A stretch of DNA of 10,968 nt from RGIG8748 sp045576175 (GTDB taxonomy: Bacteria; Bacillota; Clostridia; UMGS1810). The translations under genes were made by a program, and so were the position numbers. The stretch covers positions 1 through 10,968 of the forward strand of contig JAZNFW010000132.1 in assembly GCA_045576175.1 (NCBI GenBank), read 5' to 3'. The notes beneath the pieces were generated by a model, which saw only the letters and a program-made list of their open reading frames with translations, had not been told where the DNA came from and searched no databases. Positions 1-6,239 of the stretch are shown here, in pieces (position 1 is the stretch's first letter; each line of letters starts with the position of its first letter).

Positions 1-1074
1 ATCATCATCCATAGCTTCACAAAAACGCTCTTTCTGACTTTGGATATCCTTTGAAAAGCTCTCAGTAATCTCTCCCTCGGGTGCACTTTGAAGAAGAAAC
101 TCGAGATTTTCTACGCAGGTCTTTATTCTGTCGAGTCCTGCCTTTGCCTGAGTAAGCAGGTCGTGGCTGAAATTAATCGGGTTTCTGTAATGTGCAGAAA
201 GCATAAAGAATCTTATAACCGAGTAATCAAACTCTTCTGCAACATCTCTTACTGTAAAGAAGTTTCCAAGAGACTTACTCATTTTTTGGTTATTGACATT
301 TATATAGCCATTGTGAAGCCAGTAATTTGCAAAGGGAACACCATTTGCCGCTTCGCTCTGTGCAATTTCGTTCTCGTGGTGGGGGAATATTAAATCCTGT
401 CCGCCCGAATGGATATCTATAGTTTCGCCAAGGTATTTATTAGCCATAGCACTGCATTCTATATGCCAGCCGGGTCTTCCCATGCCCCAGGGGCTCTCCC
501 AGGCGGGCTCGCCCTCTTTTTGCGCCTTCCATACAGCAAAATCCATTGGATCTTCCTTGATGTTGTCTACTTCAATTCTTGCACCTGCCTCAAGGTTTTC
601 AAGTGGCTGATGTGAGAGCTTTCCATATTCTTTGAATTTCTTTACCCTATAGTAAACATCACCATCCACAGTGTAGGCATAGCCTTTGTCTATGAGCTTT
701 TGTATGATATCTATTATAGGCTCAATGTTTTCTGTAGCCTTGGGGTGAACTGTTGCCTCTTTGATGCCAAGACCCTTGGAATCTTTGAAATACTCCGCAA
801 TAAATCTGTCGGCAAGCTCTTTAACGGTTATGTTCTCTTCGTTAGCCCTTTTTATCATTTTGTCGTCGATATCTGTAAAGTTCTGAACAAAGCTTACATC
901 ATAGCCTCTGTACTCAAGATATCTTCTTAATGTATCAAATATTATAAAGGGTCTTGCATTACCTATGTGAAAATAGTTGTACACAGTAGGTCCGCAGGAA
1001 TACATTCTTACCTTGTTTTCTTCTATGGGTTTGAATTCTTCTTTCTTTCTTGTAAGTGTGTTATAAAGCTTCAT
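1..1074 (-). CDS. cysS: Cysteinyl-tRNA synthetase (partial, C-terminus missing)
   Basis: Charges tRNA-Cys with cysteine using ATP; a cytosolic class I aminoacyl-tRNA synthetase. The first 358 residues are present; family members are usually about 460-480 aa, so the C-terminal anticodon-binding part lies beyond the left edge. The class I signatures are intact: HIGNAR at residues 36-41 and KMSKS at 264-268. The zinc-binding set of the family is visible as Cys27 (in SCGPTVY), Cys207 (in HIEC), His232 and Glu236 (in HHENE). The ATG at 1072-1074 overlaps the cysE stop codon as ATGA, so cysS is translationally coupled as the second gene of a cysE-cysS operon. This pairing is common in Firmicutes and links cysteine synthesis to its use. 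Identification is secure; only the 3' end is unknown. Confidence 0.97.
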   Translation of the reverse strand, partial: MKLYNTLTRKKEEFKPIEENKVRMYSCGPTVYNYFHIGNARPFIIFDTLRRYLEYRGYDVSFVQNFTDIDDKMIKRANEENITVKELADRFIAEYFKDSKGLGIKEATVHPKATENIEPIIDIIQKLIDKGYAYTVDGDVYYRVKKFKEYGKLSHQPLENLEAGARIEVDNIKEDPMDFAVWKAQKEGEPAWESPWGMGRPGWHIECSAMANKYLGETIDIHSGGQDLIFPHHENEIAQSEAANGVPFANYWLHNGYINVNNQKMSKSLGNFFTVRDVAEEFDYSVIRFFMLSAHYRNPINFSHDLLTQAKAGLDRIKTCVENLEFLLQSAPEGEITESFSKDIQSQKERFCEAMDDD

Positions 1075-1781
1075 ATTGCATCATCCTTTCTGTTGCCTTC
1101 TGCTTTTTCCAGCTTTTCTTCCAGGTCATGGACAAGCTTGTTAAGACGGCAGATTTCCTGACTTGTCGGGTCGGGAATATGAATCTGGTCAAGATCCATA
1201 CTGCTTACTATCTGACTCTTACGCTGTATTACTCTTGCAGGAACGCCAACTGCAGTTGAGTTGTCGGGAACCTCGGTTAGAACTACGGCATTGGCGGCAA
1301 TCTTGGAGTTGTTGCCCACTGTAAACGGTCCCAAAACCTTGGCTCCGCAGCCGATTAACACATTGTTTCCTATTGTGGGGTGTCTTTTGCCCTTATCCTT
1401 ACCCGTTCCTCCGAGTGTAACATTCTGATAAATGGTACAATTGTCGCCTATCTCGGCAGTCTCACCAATTACGATGCCCATACCGTGATCTATAAAAAGG
1501 CCTTTTCCTATCTTGGCACCGGGGTGAATTTCTATACCGGTAAAAAACCTTGAGAGCTGTGAGATAATTCTTGCTGTAAGATAAAATTTCTTTCTGTAAA
1601 AAAAGTGTGCATATCTGTGAGCTACCACTGCGTGAAGACCTGGGTAGAGAAGTATAATCTCAAAATAATTTCTTGCCGCAGGGTCTCTTTGCAAGATATT
1701 GGTCATCTCTCCCGGAGCGACAGAAAAGAAAAATACCGCCCACAGTAAAACAAGCGCCAAAAGTATGTATAGTATAACCAT
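1071..1781 (-). CDS. cysE: Serine O-acetyltransferase with N-terminal membrane segment
   Basis: Transfers acetyl from acetyl-CoA to L-serine, giving O-acetylserine, the first committed step of cysteine synthesis. Seen: the alpha-helical N-domain motif RDPAAR (32-37), then the left-handed beta-helix of hexapeptide repeats with IDHGMG (97-102, family catalytic His at 99) and GGTGK (124-128), and a charged, probably coiled C-terminal tail (about 205-230). I chose the ATG at 1779-1781 (236 aa): an AGAAGGGA ribosome site precedes it by about 11 nt, and the predicted transcription start lies near 1810. The longer ATG at 1811 has no ribosome site and falls at the transcription start. Unlike the roughly 217-aa Bacillus type, residues 1-22 are a hydrophobic, membrane-anchor-like segment. 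Translation from the internal ATG before TNILQRD (residue 26) would remove it, but its GGGAG site is too close to be convincing. Confidence 0.93.
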   Translation of the reverse strand: MVILYILLALVLLWAVFFFSVAPGEMTNILQRDPAARNYFEIILLYPGLHAVVAHRYAHFFYRKKFYLTARIISQLSRFFTGIEIHPGAKIGKGLFIDHGMGIVIGETAEIGDNCTIYQNVTLGGTGKDKGKRHPTIGNNVLIGCGAKVLGPFTVGNNSKIAANAVVLTEVPDNSTAVGVPARVIQRKSQIVSSMDLDQIHIPDPTSQEICRLNKLVHDLEEKLEKAEGNRKDDAI

Positions 1782-1816
1782 ACGGATATCTTCCCTTCTA
1801 CAAACAATCATCTTTT

Positions 1817-1845
1817 ATTATATATTTTTTTATTATAAAATACAA
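1817..1845 (-). promoter_or_regulatory. Sigma-A-type promoter of cysE-cysS
   Basis: On the minus strand, a -35 box TTGTAT (1840-1845), a 17-nt spacer and a perfect -10 box TATAAT (1817-1822). The transcript would begin near 1810, giving a leader of about 30 nt. That leaves no room for a T-box or other long leader, so control would have to act at the promoter. Confidence 0.75.
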
Positions 1846-1848
1846 CAC

Positions 1849-1871
1849 TTTTTTGCAGTTTTGGCAAAAAA
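1849..1871. repeat. 8-bp perfect inverted repeat between divergent promoters
   Basis: TTTTTTGC (1849-1856) and GCAAAAAA (1864-1871) are exact reverse complements around a 7-nt centre. The element fills the space between the -35 box of cysE (1840-1845) and that of the small rightward gene (1874-1879), so neither predicted transcript contains it. Position and symmetry suggest an operator for a dimeric regulator; the regulator is not identified, and A/T runs lower the specificity of the match. Confidence 0.5.
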
Positions 1872-1873
1872 CA

Positions 1874-1902
1874 TTGAATTTGCTCTCGAATTCTGTTAAA
1901 AT
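1874..1902 (+). promoter_or_regulatory. Sigma-A-type promoter of the small Cys-rich gene
   Basis: TTGAAT (1874-1879), a 17-nt spacer, then TAAAAT (1897-1902). Transcription would start near 1909, about 25 nt before the chosen GTG start. It is arranged back to back with the cysE promoter. Confidence 0.7.
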
Positions 1903-1933
1903 ATCAAAAAAACATACTTTTGGATGTGATAAT

Positions 1934-2146
1934 GTGATTTACTCAAAGGTAGAAAACCCCAAATGCAGCCTGTGCGTATATGCAGACAAAAATAAAACAA
2001 GCGGAAATGTCCTCTGTGATATAAAAGGGACTGTTCCCGCCGATTTCGTATGCAAAAAATTTAAATATGATATTTTTAAAAAGACAGTAAAGCCGAAAAA
2101 AGCAATCGGCACAAAGAAATTTTGTGCCGATGATTTTAGTGTATAA
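1934..2146 (+). CDS. Small cysteine-rich protein of unknown function
   Basis: A 70-aa protein with no signal peptide or membrane segment. Cysteines are spaced as CSLC (11-14), Cys28 and Cys40, a CxxC-x13-C-x11-C layout that could bind a metal such as zinc or an iron-sulphur cluster, plus an extra Cys64. The core resembles uncharacterised small proteins I recall from many Clostridia, with a CxxC, a VxPxxxxC stretch and a C(K/R)KFKYD ending; that family link is from memory, not a search. The tail from about 49 is lysine-rich. The GTG start is supported by GGATGTGAT (1922-1930), one mismatch from the ideal GGAGGTGAT and 7 nt from the start, with a good promoter just upstream. Upstream TTG codons lie before the predicted transcription start. 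The last 11 bp overlap the 3' end of mgtC. Function unknown. Confidence 0.8.
   Translation: MIYSKVENPKCSLCVYADKNKTSGNVLCDIKGTVPADFVCKKFKYDIFKKTVKPKKAIGTKKFCADDFSV
2096..2131 (-). terminator. Intrinsic terminator of mgtC, inside the opposing gene
   Basis: A perfect 11-bp stem, ATCGGCACAAA (2105-2115) with its complement (2121-2131), around a 5-nt loop. On the minus strand it starts 5 nt after the mgtC stop codon and is followed by TGC and six T (2101-2096). The same DNA codes for the C-terminal residues of the small rightward protein. For the plus strand only a weak GATTTTAG follows, so termination is best for mgtC. Confidence 0.8.
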
Positions 2147-2813
2147 AATCTATTTCGCATCTGTAGGATACACCTTTTATTATTTCTTCCTCCGGCACAT
2201 CCTCGGGCATTTCGAGATAGAATGTGTAGTCTAATGTTTTATCCTCGTTCTGCTTTATGGAAATTTCGCTTATTGCGGCGCCAAGGTCATTCATATAATC
2301 CGACACCTTCTTTTGATAGCCCTCTACATCCACGCCGTACACAGAAAGACATCTGTTCTTGTGCTGTGTCATAAACTTGATTTTGTGGTGAAGAACCACC
2401 TGTACAAAAAGGATTATTACAGTTGCAATAAAGCCCACGGTGTACATACCGGCACCTATTGCCATACCTATTCCCGAGGTTGCCCATATGCCCGATGCAG
2501 TGGTAAGACCCCTTATACTTCCCCTCTGGATATATATCATTCCGGCACCAAGAAAACCTACACCGGTAACTATACCCTGAGCAAGACGCGACGGATCAAG
2601 ACGCACATCAGCACCGCTTTCGATGGCTTTTGTTATAAGGTCATAAAATCCGTACTTTGATATAATCATCATAAGGCACGCCGCACATGCCACTATACAG
2701 TGAGTTCTTACACCTGCCTCTTTGGCACGGTTTTTTCTTTCGAAGCCTATTGCTATTCCGCATATGCACGATACTATCATACGCAAAAGAAAACTAATCC
2801 ACAAACCTTCCAT
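2136..2813 (-). CDS. MgtC/SapB family membrane protein
   Basis: Integral membrane protein of the MgtC/SapB family, a group linked to magnesium limitation, envelope homeostasis and, in pathogens, survival in macrophages; the biochemical role of this paralogue is not known. The 225 residues begin with a hydrophobic helix and the family motif GIAIGFERK (19-27), followed by further hydrophobic segments with RLAQGIVTGVGFLGAG (76-91) and GLTTASGIWATSGIGMAIG (102-120). A soluble C-terminal domain (about 150-225) has the size of the ACT-like domain found in MgtC. The ATG is preceded by a strong GGAGGG site at 7 nt, so the start is secure. It is a single-gene unit with its own promoter and terminator. 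The leader is only about 20 nt, so there is no room for a magnesium riboswitch. I give no symbol because MgtC-like paralogues are not separable by eye. Confidence 0.93.
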   Translation of the reverse strand: MEGLWISFLLRMIVSCICGIAIGFERKNRAKEAGVRTHCIVACAACLMMIISKYGFYDLITKAIESGADVRLDPSRLAQGIVTGVGFLGAGMIYIQRGSIRGLTTASGIWATSGIGMAIGAGMYTVGFIATVIILFVQVVLHHKIKFMTQHKNRCLSVYGVDVEGYQKKVSDYMNDLGAAISEISIKQNEDKTLDYTFYLEMPEDVPEEEIIKGVSYRCEIDFIH

Positions 2814-2839
2814 CTTTATCCCTCCAGTAAATTTAGTCT

Positions 2840-2868
2840 ATTCTATCACAATTTCATATATGTGTAAA
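2840..2868 (-). promoter_or_regulatory. Sigma-A-type promoter of mgtC
   Basis: Minus-strand TTTACA (2863-2868), a 17-nt spacer and TAGAAT (2840-2845). The start would be near 2833, leaving a short leader that holds the GGAGGG ribosome site. Confidence 0.75.
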
Positions 2869-2925
2869 CCCTTTTTGTTATATTGTGTCGCCAAATGGTT
2901 GTAATGCCCGCACATTTGTGTCCCG

Positions 2926-2953
2926 GGTACAAAAATCTTTTAAGGCATAAATG
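2926..2953 (+). promoter_or_regulatory. Possible mother-cell-type promoter of spoIIID (weak)
   Basis: The 2869-3000 gap has no convincing sigma-A promoter for spoIIID. It holds GGTACAAAA (2926-2934) and, 11 nt on, CATAAATG (2946-2953), which shares the CATA core of sigma-E/sigma-K -10 boxes but deviates elsewhere. A near copy precedes the protease gene at 4309-4338. In Bacillus spoIIID is transcribed by sigma-E. The assignment here is inference. Confidence 0.3.
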
Positions 2954-3000
2954 AAAACCCCAAATCATATCATTAATTAACACACATTTTAGGGGTGAAA

Positions 3001-3255
3001 ATGTTGAAGGATTATATATCTGAAAGAGCTGTAACAATAGGCAGATACATGGTTGAGCATCGCTCCACTGTGCGAAGTGCCGCAAAGAAATTTGGCATAT
3101 CTAAAAGCACTGTACATAAGGATATAAGCGAAAGACTTGAAAAGGTTAATCCCTCATTGGCATCGGAGGCAAAAAAGCTTCTGGATACCAACAAGGCAGA
3201 GCGTCACATAAGAGGCGGTATCGCCACAAAAAATAAATACAAAACAGCAAATTAG
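3001..3255 (+). CDS. spoIIID: Sporulation transcriptional regulator SpoIIID
   Basis: Small DNA-binding protein that switches many sigma-E genes on or off in the mother cell and helps start sigma-K synthesis. The 84 residues contain a helix-turn-helix at about 24-45 (TVRSAAKKFGISKSTVHKDI) and the family C-terminal basic stretch with RHIRGG (68-73) and KNKYK. Length is close to the 93 aa of B. subtilis SpoIIID, with the acidic tail shorter here. The ATG at 3001 is chosen because AGGGGTG (2991-2997) lies at the right distance; a GTG at 2995 would lie inside that ribosome site. Its presence indicates an endospore former. It is a single gene, flanked by divergent mgtC and the convergent protease gene, with which it shares a terminator. 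Confidence 0.96.
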   Translation: MLKDYISERAVTIGRYMVEHRSTVRSAAKKFGISKSTVHKDISERLEKVNPSLASEAKKLLDTNKAERHIRGGIATKNKYKTAN

Positions 3256-3259
3256 AATG

Positions 3260-3296
3260 AAGGGTATGTAAAAAAATGATGTTTTTACATACCCTT
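3260..3296. terminator. Shared bidirectional hairpin between spoIIID and the protease gene
   Basis: A perfect 15-bp stem, AAGGGTATGTAAAAA (3260-3274) with its complement (3282-3296), around a 7-nt loop. It starts 4 nt after the spoIIID stop and sits 3 nt beyond the protease stop on the other strand. The U-rich part lies mostly within the stem (five A-T pairs next to the loop); downstream T runs are weak on both strands. Confidence 0.75.
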
Positions 3297-3299
3297 ACT

Positions 3300-4289
3300 T
3301 TATTTAAGCATAGACAAAAGAAGAGCGGCTATTATGTTGTCCCCTTGATTTTTTTCTTTGAGATTACTGAAAATATAGTCCTCCGACGCAATTCTTCCAA
3401 ATGAGAATATACCGTAGCCATAGCTTTTATCTCTTCCCTTGGTTCCGGGTTTTTCGGTGTATATATTAAGAAGCAGACGAATCTCCTCGGGAGTGAGCCT
3501 TCTTCCGTAGCGAAGATAGCCCTTTGATTGCAATATAGCAACTGCTCCCGTAATTATGGGGCAAGCCATAGAGGTACCGCTCAAAGTGGCATATTGTCCG
3601 TTTAAATAGGTTGAATACACATCTATACCTGCGGCACATATCTCCGCCGCTTGCCCTCTGGAGCTGAAATTTGCTATGTTTTTGTTTATATCCACTGCAG
3701 ATACAGCCACAGTCTCGGCATAATTTGCAGGGTAGCCGATGGTGTTTTCGCCGTGCTCGCCTTCGTTGCCCGCGGCACAGATAACACTTATTGAGCGTCT
3801 GTGGGTATCCCATATCAAAGAGCGATATCTTGCCGATGTATATGCTGAGGAAAACGACATATTTATAACATCCACATTTTTGTCCCACAGCCAGTGCACA
3901 CTCTTTTCTATGGCAGGGTAATCTGTCTTACCGTTTTCACCAAAAGCCTTGGCAATATACAGCTCTGCCTTGGGTGCCACTCCTACCACACCTACTCCGT
4001 TTCGTTCGGCAGCTACAATGCCTGCAATATGCGTTCCGTGTCCGTTTTCATCCTCGAATTTGTCTGTACTTCCGCCCGAAAAATTGGCACAATCCTTTAT
4101 CCTGCGACGAAGCTCTATATGATTTGAATCCACTCCGGTATCTATGATACCTACCTTAACACCCTCACCCTCGGTTTCCGGCCATTCCAGAGGTGCTCCG
4201 ACCATACGCACTCCGTAATCTATTATTTCGTTTTGAGATTTTGTGGCAATTTCTATAACCTTGCATTTGGTTATATTGAACTCATGCAT
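3300..4289 (-). CDS. Subtilisin-family (S8) serine protease, probably intracellular
   Basis: Cleaves peptide bonds through an Asp-His-Ser triad. All parts are present and in the usual order: Asp50 in IIDTGVD, His84 in NGHGTHIAG, the oxyanion Asn175 in CAAGNEG, and Ser240 in SGTSMACP. The protein has 329 residues and no signal peptide or membrane segment, which matches Bacillus intracellular serine proteases (about 320 aa) better than secreted subtilisins; only about 40 residues precede the catalytic core. The ATG at 4287-4289 is chosen because AGGGGGTG lies 5 nt upstream; an ATG at 4319 has no such site. It lies downstream of the rnpB terminator and converges with spoIIID. A -10-like CATACACT lies just upstream, suggesting but not proving expression in the mother cell. 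Substrate unknown. Confidence 0.93.
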   Translation of the reverse strand: MHEFNITKCKVIEIATKSQNEIIDYGVRMVGAPLEWPETEGEGVKVGIIDTGVDSNHIELRRRIKDCANFSGGSTDKFEDENGHGTHIAGIVAAERNGVGVVGVAPKAELYIAKAFGENGKTDYPAIEKSVHWLWDKNVDVINMSFSSAYTSARYRSLIWDTHRRSISVICAAGNEGEHGENTIGYPANYAETVAVSAVDINKNIANFSSRGQAAEICAAGIDVYSTYLNGQYATLSGTSMACPIITGAVAILQSKGYLRYGRRLTPEEIRLLLNIYTEKPGTKGRDKSYGYGIFSFGRIASEDYIFSNLKEKNQGDNIIAALLLSMLK

Positions 4290-4308
4290 AAAAACACCCC
4301 CTAAATGC

Positions 4309-4338
4309 AGTGTATGCACTGAAGAGATGTTTTGTACC
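4309..4338 (-). promoter_or_regulatory. Candidate sigma-E-like promoter of the protease gene
   Basis: On the minus strand, CATACACT (4309-4316) fits the B. subtilis sigma-E -10 consensus CATACAnT at every fixed base. GGTACAAAA lies 13 nt further upstream (4330-4338), a poor match to a sigma-E -35 but identical to the 9-mer before spoIIID. The leader would be only about 13 nt, with the ribosome site almost at its 5' end, which counts against it. Confidence 0.35.
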
Positions 4339-4342
4339 TAAT

Positions 4343-4368
4343 AAAAAACCACCCGCAAGGGTGGTTTT
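4343..4368 (-). terminator. Intrinsic terminator of rnpB
   Basis: Minus strand: AAAACCACCC, loop TTGC, GGGTGGTTTT, a 10-bp perfect stem (4345-4354 with 4359-4368), ending in a run of six T (4348-4343). It lies 14 nt past the RNase P RNA 3' end. Confidence 0.88.
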
Positions 4369-4382
4369 GATTTTTAAAAAAT

Positions 4383-4740
4383 GACCGGGTCTATAAGCCG
4401 AGTTCTGTATTGGACAGTTATCTATCTAGGATGTACATTTCTGCACACCTCAAGCCACCTATGAGAGACGCCGAGCAGGCTTAACCTCTCCAAAACGGCA
4501 TAGCCGTCGTGTGCGGTGTTGCATCGGATGGGGTTTACACGGCTGCAGGATCTCCCCTGCACCGGTGAGCTCTTACCTCACCTTTTCACCCTTACCGCAA
4601 AAAATGCGGCGGTATATCTTTCTGTTGCACTTTCCTTAGAGTCGCCTCCACCGGGAGTTACCCGGCACCCTGCTCTGTGATGCTCGGACTTTCCTCGTAC
4701 ACAGCCTTTCGGCTTGTGCACGCAACTGTCTGGCCCGGTC
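4383..4740 (-). ncRNA. rnpB: RNase P RNA, class A type
   Basis: Catalytic RNA of RNase P, which removes 5' leaders from tRNA precursors. The RNA is about 358 nt. The ends pair as helix P1 (GACCGGG at 4740-4734 with CCCGGTC at 4389-4383). Near the 5' end is a P3-like hairpin with a GAAA loop and the universal block GAGGAAAGTCCGAGC (4696-4682). Near the 3' end is the partner block ACAGAACTCGGCTTATAG (4408-4391), which forms the P4 core. The GGTGAGGTAAGAGCTCACC element indicates the ancestral class A fold rather than the Bacillus class B. It starts 7 nt after the nif3 stop codon. TAGAAT (4745-4750) lies where a -10 box would be, but I see no matching -35, so expression may depend on processing of the operon transcript. 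Confidence 0.96.
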
Positions 4741-4747
4741 ATATATT

Positions 4748-5545
4748 CTATTTTGTGTATGTTTTAACTATGTTTACATTTGCCTCACTCATATATATGG
4801 GCAAAGCTATCCCCTTTTTATTAAAATAATCCTTAAACCATTTCTTTGCTATCTGCTCGCTGTCGTAGTGCATTATGTCTATTATGCACATTCCGCTATC
4901 CAGTGCATCCCTGTAGCCATTGTACTTAATGTCACCTGTTATAAGACAATCGCACTCAAGATTTGTGCAAAGGTCTAATACCGACGAGCCTGCACCTGTA
5001 TTTACAGCCACTTTGGTTATTACGGCACTGGCGTCTCCGCTATAGCGAAGAGACGATGCACCAAAGGCATCTGTAACCTTATCCATAAGCTCTTTTAAAG
5101 TGGTGCTTTGCTTAAGGTCAGCCCATCTGCCAAAGCCGTGGGTAGCTCTCTCGTCCTCGCATACTACATCTATAACAGAGGTGTTTTCCATACCAACCAT
5201 TTCTGCCATAAGGTCACATATACCGCCATTTCCTGCGTCAAGGTTTGTGTGAGCAGTGTAGAGAGAAATGCCATTTTGAATCATTTTTCTTATAAATTTC
5301 TGCTCAGGATTGCTCTCTAAAACCCTGTTTATTGGAGAAAACATAATTGGGTGATGACTCACTATGAGATTGCAGTTTTTCTCTATTGCTTCATCAACCA
5401 CTGCCATATCAACATCGCAGGTTGTGAGTATACCTTTTATTTCGTCCTCACTGTCGCCCACAACAAGCCCTACATTGTCGCCATCGAATGCGTATTGGAG
5501 AGGGAAATCTTTTTCGAAAATACTTGCAAGGTCTTTTATTTTCAT
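4748..5545 (-). CDS. NIF3/YqfO-family dinuclear metal-binding protein
   Basis: Cytosolic protein of the NIF3 (GTP cyclohydrolase I type 2/YbgI) family, whose exact reaction is unsettled. It has 265 residues, the short form like E. coli YbgI, without the PII-like insert that makes B. subtilis YqfO about 370 aa. The expected metal ligands are present: His64 and His65 in VSHHP, Asp103 in HTNLDAG, and His226 and Glu230 in HYDSE. The ATG at 5543-5545 overlaps the trmK stop as ATGA, and AAAGGTGG lies 8 nt before it; an in-frame GTG at 5557 falls inside this ribosome site and is unlikely. The trmK-nif3 pairing is widespread in Firmicutes. It is the last protein gene before rnpB. Confidence 0.92.
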   Translation of the reverse strand: MKIKDLASIFEKDFPLQYAFDGDNVGLVVGDSEDEIKGILTTCDVDMAVVDEAIEKNCNLIVSHHPIMFSPINRVLESNPEQKFIRKMIQNGISLYTAHTNLDAGNGGICDLMAEMVGMENTSVIDVVCEDERATHGFGRWADLKQSTTLKELMDKVTDAFGASSLRYSGDASAVITKVAVNTGAGSSVLDLCTNLECDCLITGDIKYNGYRDALDSGMCIIDIMHYDSEQIAKKWFKDYFNKKGIALPIYMSEANVNIVKTYTK

Positions 5546-6210
5546 TGGTTTTGCCACCTTTCAAGCTCTTTTGTTATGTTTTCTATAGCCGCTTTATCGG
5601 GGTTTTTTGCACTTTTTAACCCGTTTAAAATCTTATTTCTTACATTTACCTCTTTGGTTTTGTAATAGCAAAAAAGCTCGGGGGAATTTTTTTGGATGTT
5701 TCTTCCTACAAGGATATCATCAATGACATAGTCTGTCTTGTACCCTACCCTTGCCACAATAATATTATATATCTTTTCGTCCTCTTTGGCAAGGTATTCG
5801 TTCTCAATGCCAAAGCCGGATTTATACAGATACTCCCTTAATTCTTTTATAGCCAGCATCGGCTGGAGTATAAGAAGTGTACCCTCTTTAAGAGAGCCTT
5901 CCTCAAGAATGGATTTTATAAGTAGTCCGCCCATGCCGGCAATTACAATTGCATCGGCTTCGCCGGGCATAAGCTTTTGTAGCCCATTGGAAAGTCTTAG
6001 TTCCACTCTGCCAGTCACTCCGTAGGCAAGGGTGGTTTCTTTGGCATTTAAAAGAGGTCCTTCGTTTACATCCATAGCATACGCCCTTGGAGATACGCCA
6101 TTTAAAACGCAATATGTGGGAATATATGCGTGGTCTGTTCCTATGTCCGCTACAACCGAACCCACGGGCACAAGTGATGCAATTTTCTGTAGTCGTGGTG
6201 TAAGATTCAT
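5542..6210 (-). CDS. trmK: tRNA (adenine(22)-N1)-methyltransferase
   Basis: Uses S-adenosylmethionine to methylate N1 of adenine 22 in the D-arm of tRNAs. The 222 residues show a Rossmann-type methyltransferase fold with ADIGTDHAYIP (21-31) as the SAM-binding glycine loop, MDVNEGPL (46-53) at the end of strand two, and AGMGG (91-95) followed by LQPM (116-119), all typical of TrmK/YqfN. A lysine-rich C-terminal region after about residue 160 would be the family's helical domain. Two adjacent ATG codons are possible; the second (6208-6210) lies 5 nt from GGAG and is preferred over 6213, which is only 2 nt away. It follows pgi by 29 nt and overlaps nif3 by 4 nt. Confidence 0.93.
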   Translation of the reverse strand: MNLTPRLQKIASLVPVGSVVADIGTDHAYIPTYCVLNGVSPRAYAMDVNEGPLLNAKETTLAYGVTGRVELRLSNGLQKLMPGEADAIVIAGMGGLLIKSILEEGSLKEGTLLILQPMLAIKELREYLYKSGFGIENEYLAKEDEKIYNIIVARVGYKTDYVIDDILVGRNIQKNSPELFCYYKTKEVNVRNKILNGLKSAKNPDKAAIENITKELERWQNQ

Positions 6211-6239
6211 CATTCACTCCGTAGGAGAGCTATGCCCTC

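Noticed and set aside
1782..1860. T-box or other cysteine-responsive leader before cysE-cysS
   Set aside because: The -10 box lies about 36 nt from the chosen start codon, so there is no space for a T-box, and no T-box core sequence was seen.
2814..2870. Magnesium riboswitch before mgtC
   Set aside because: The predicted leader is about 20 nt and holds only the ribosome site.
3466..3888. 140-codon minus-strand frame overlapping the protease
   Set aside because: It is in another frame of a gene with a complete catalytic triad; its Arg/Cys-rich content looks like out-of-frame translation, and no frameshift is needed to explain the protease.
4300..4342. Small palindrome CAGTG-TATG-CACTG upstream of the protease as an operator
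   Set aside because: Only 5-bp arms that overlap the possible -10 box; too short to separate from chance.
6211..6239. Hairpin between pgi and trmK as a terminator
   Set aside because: Only about 5 bp of stem and no T run; the genes appear co-transcribed.
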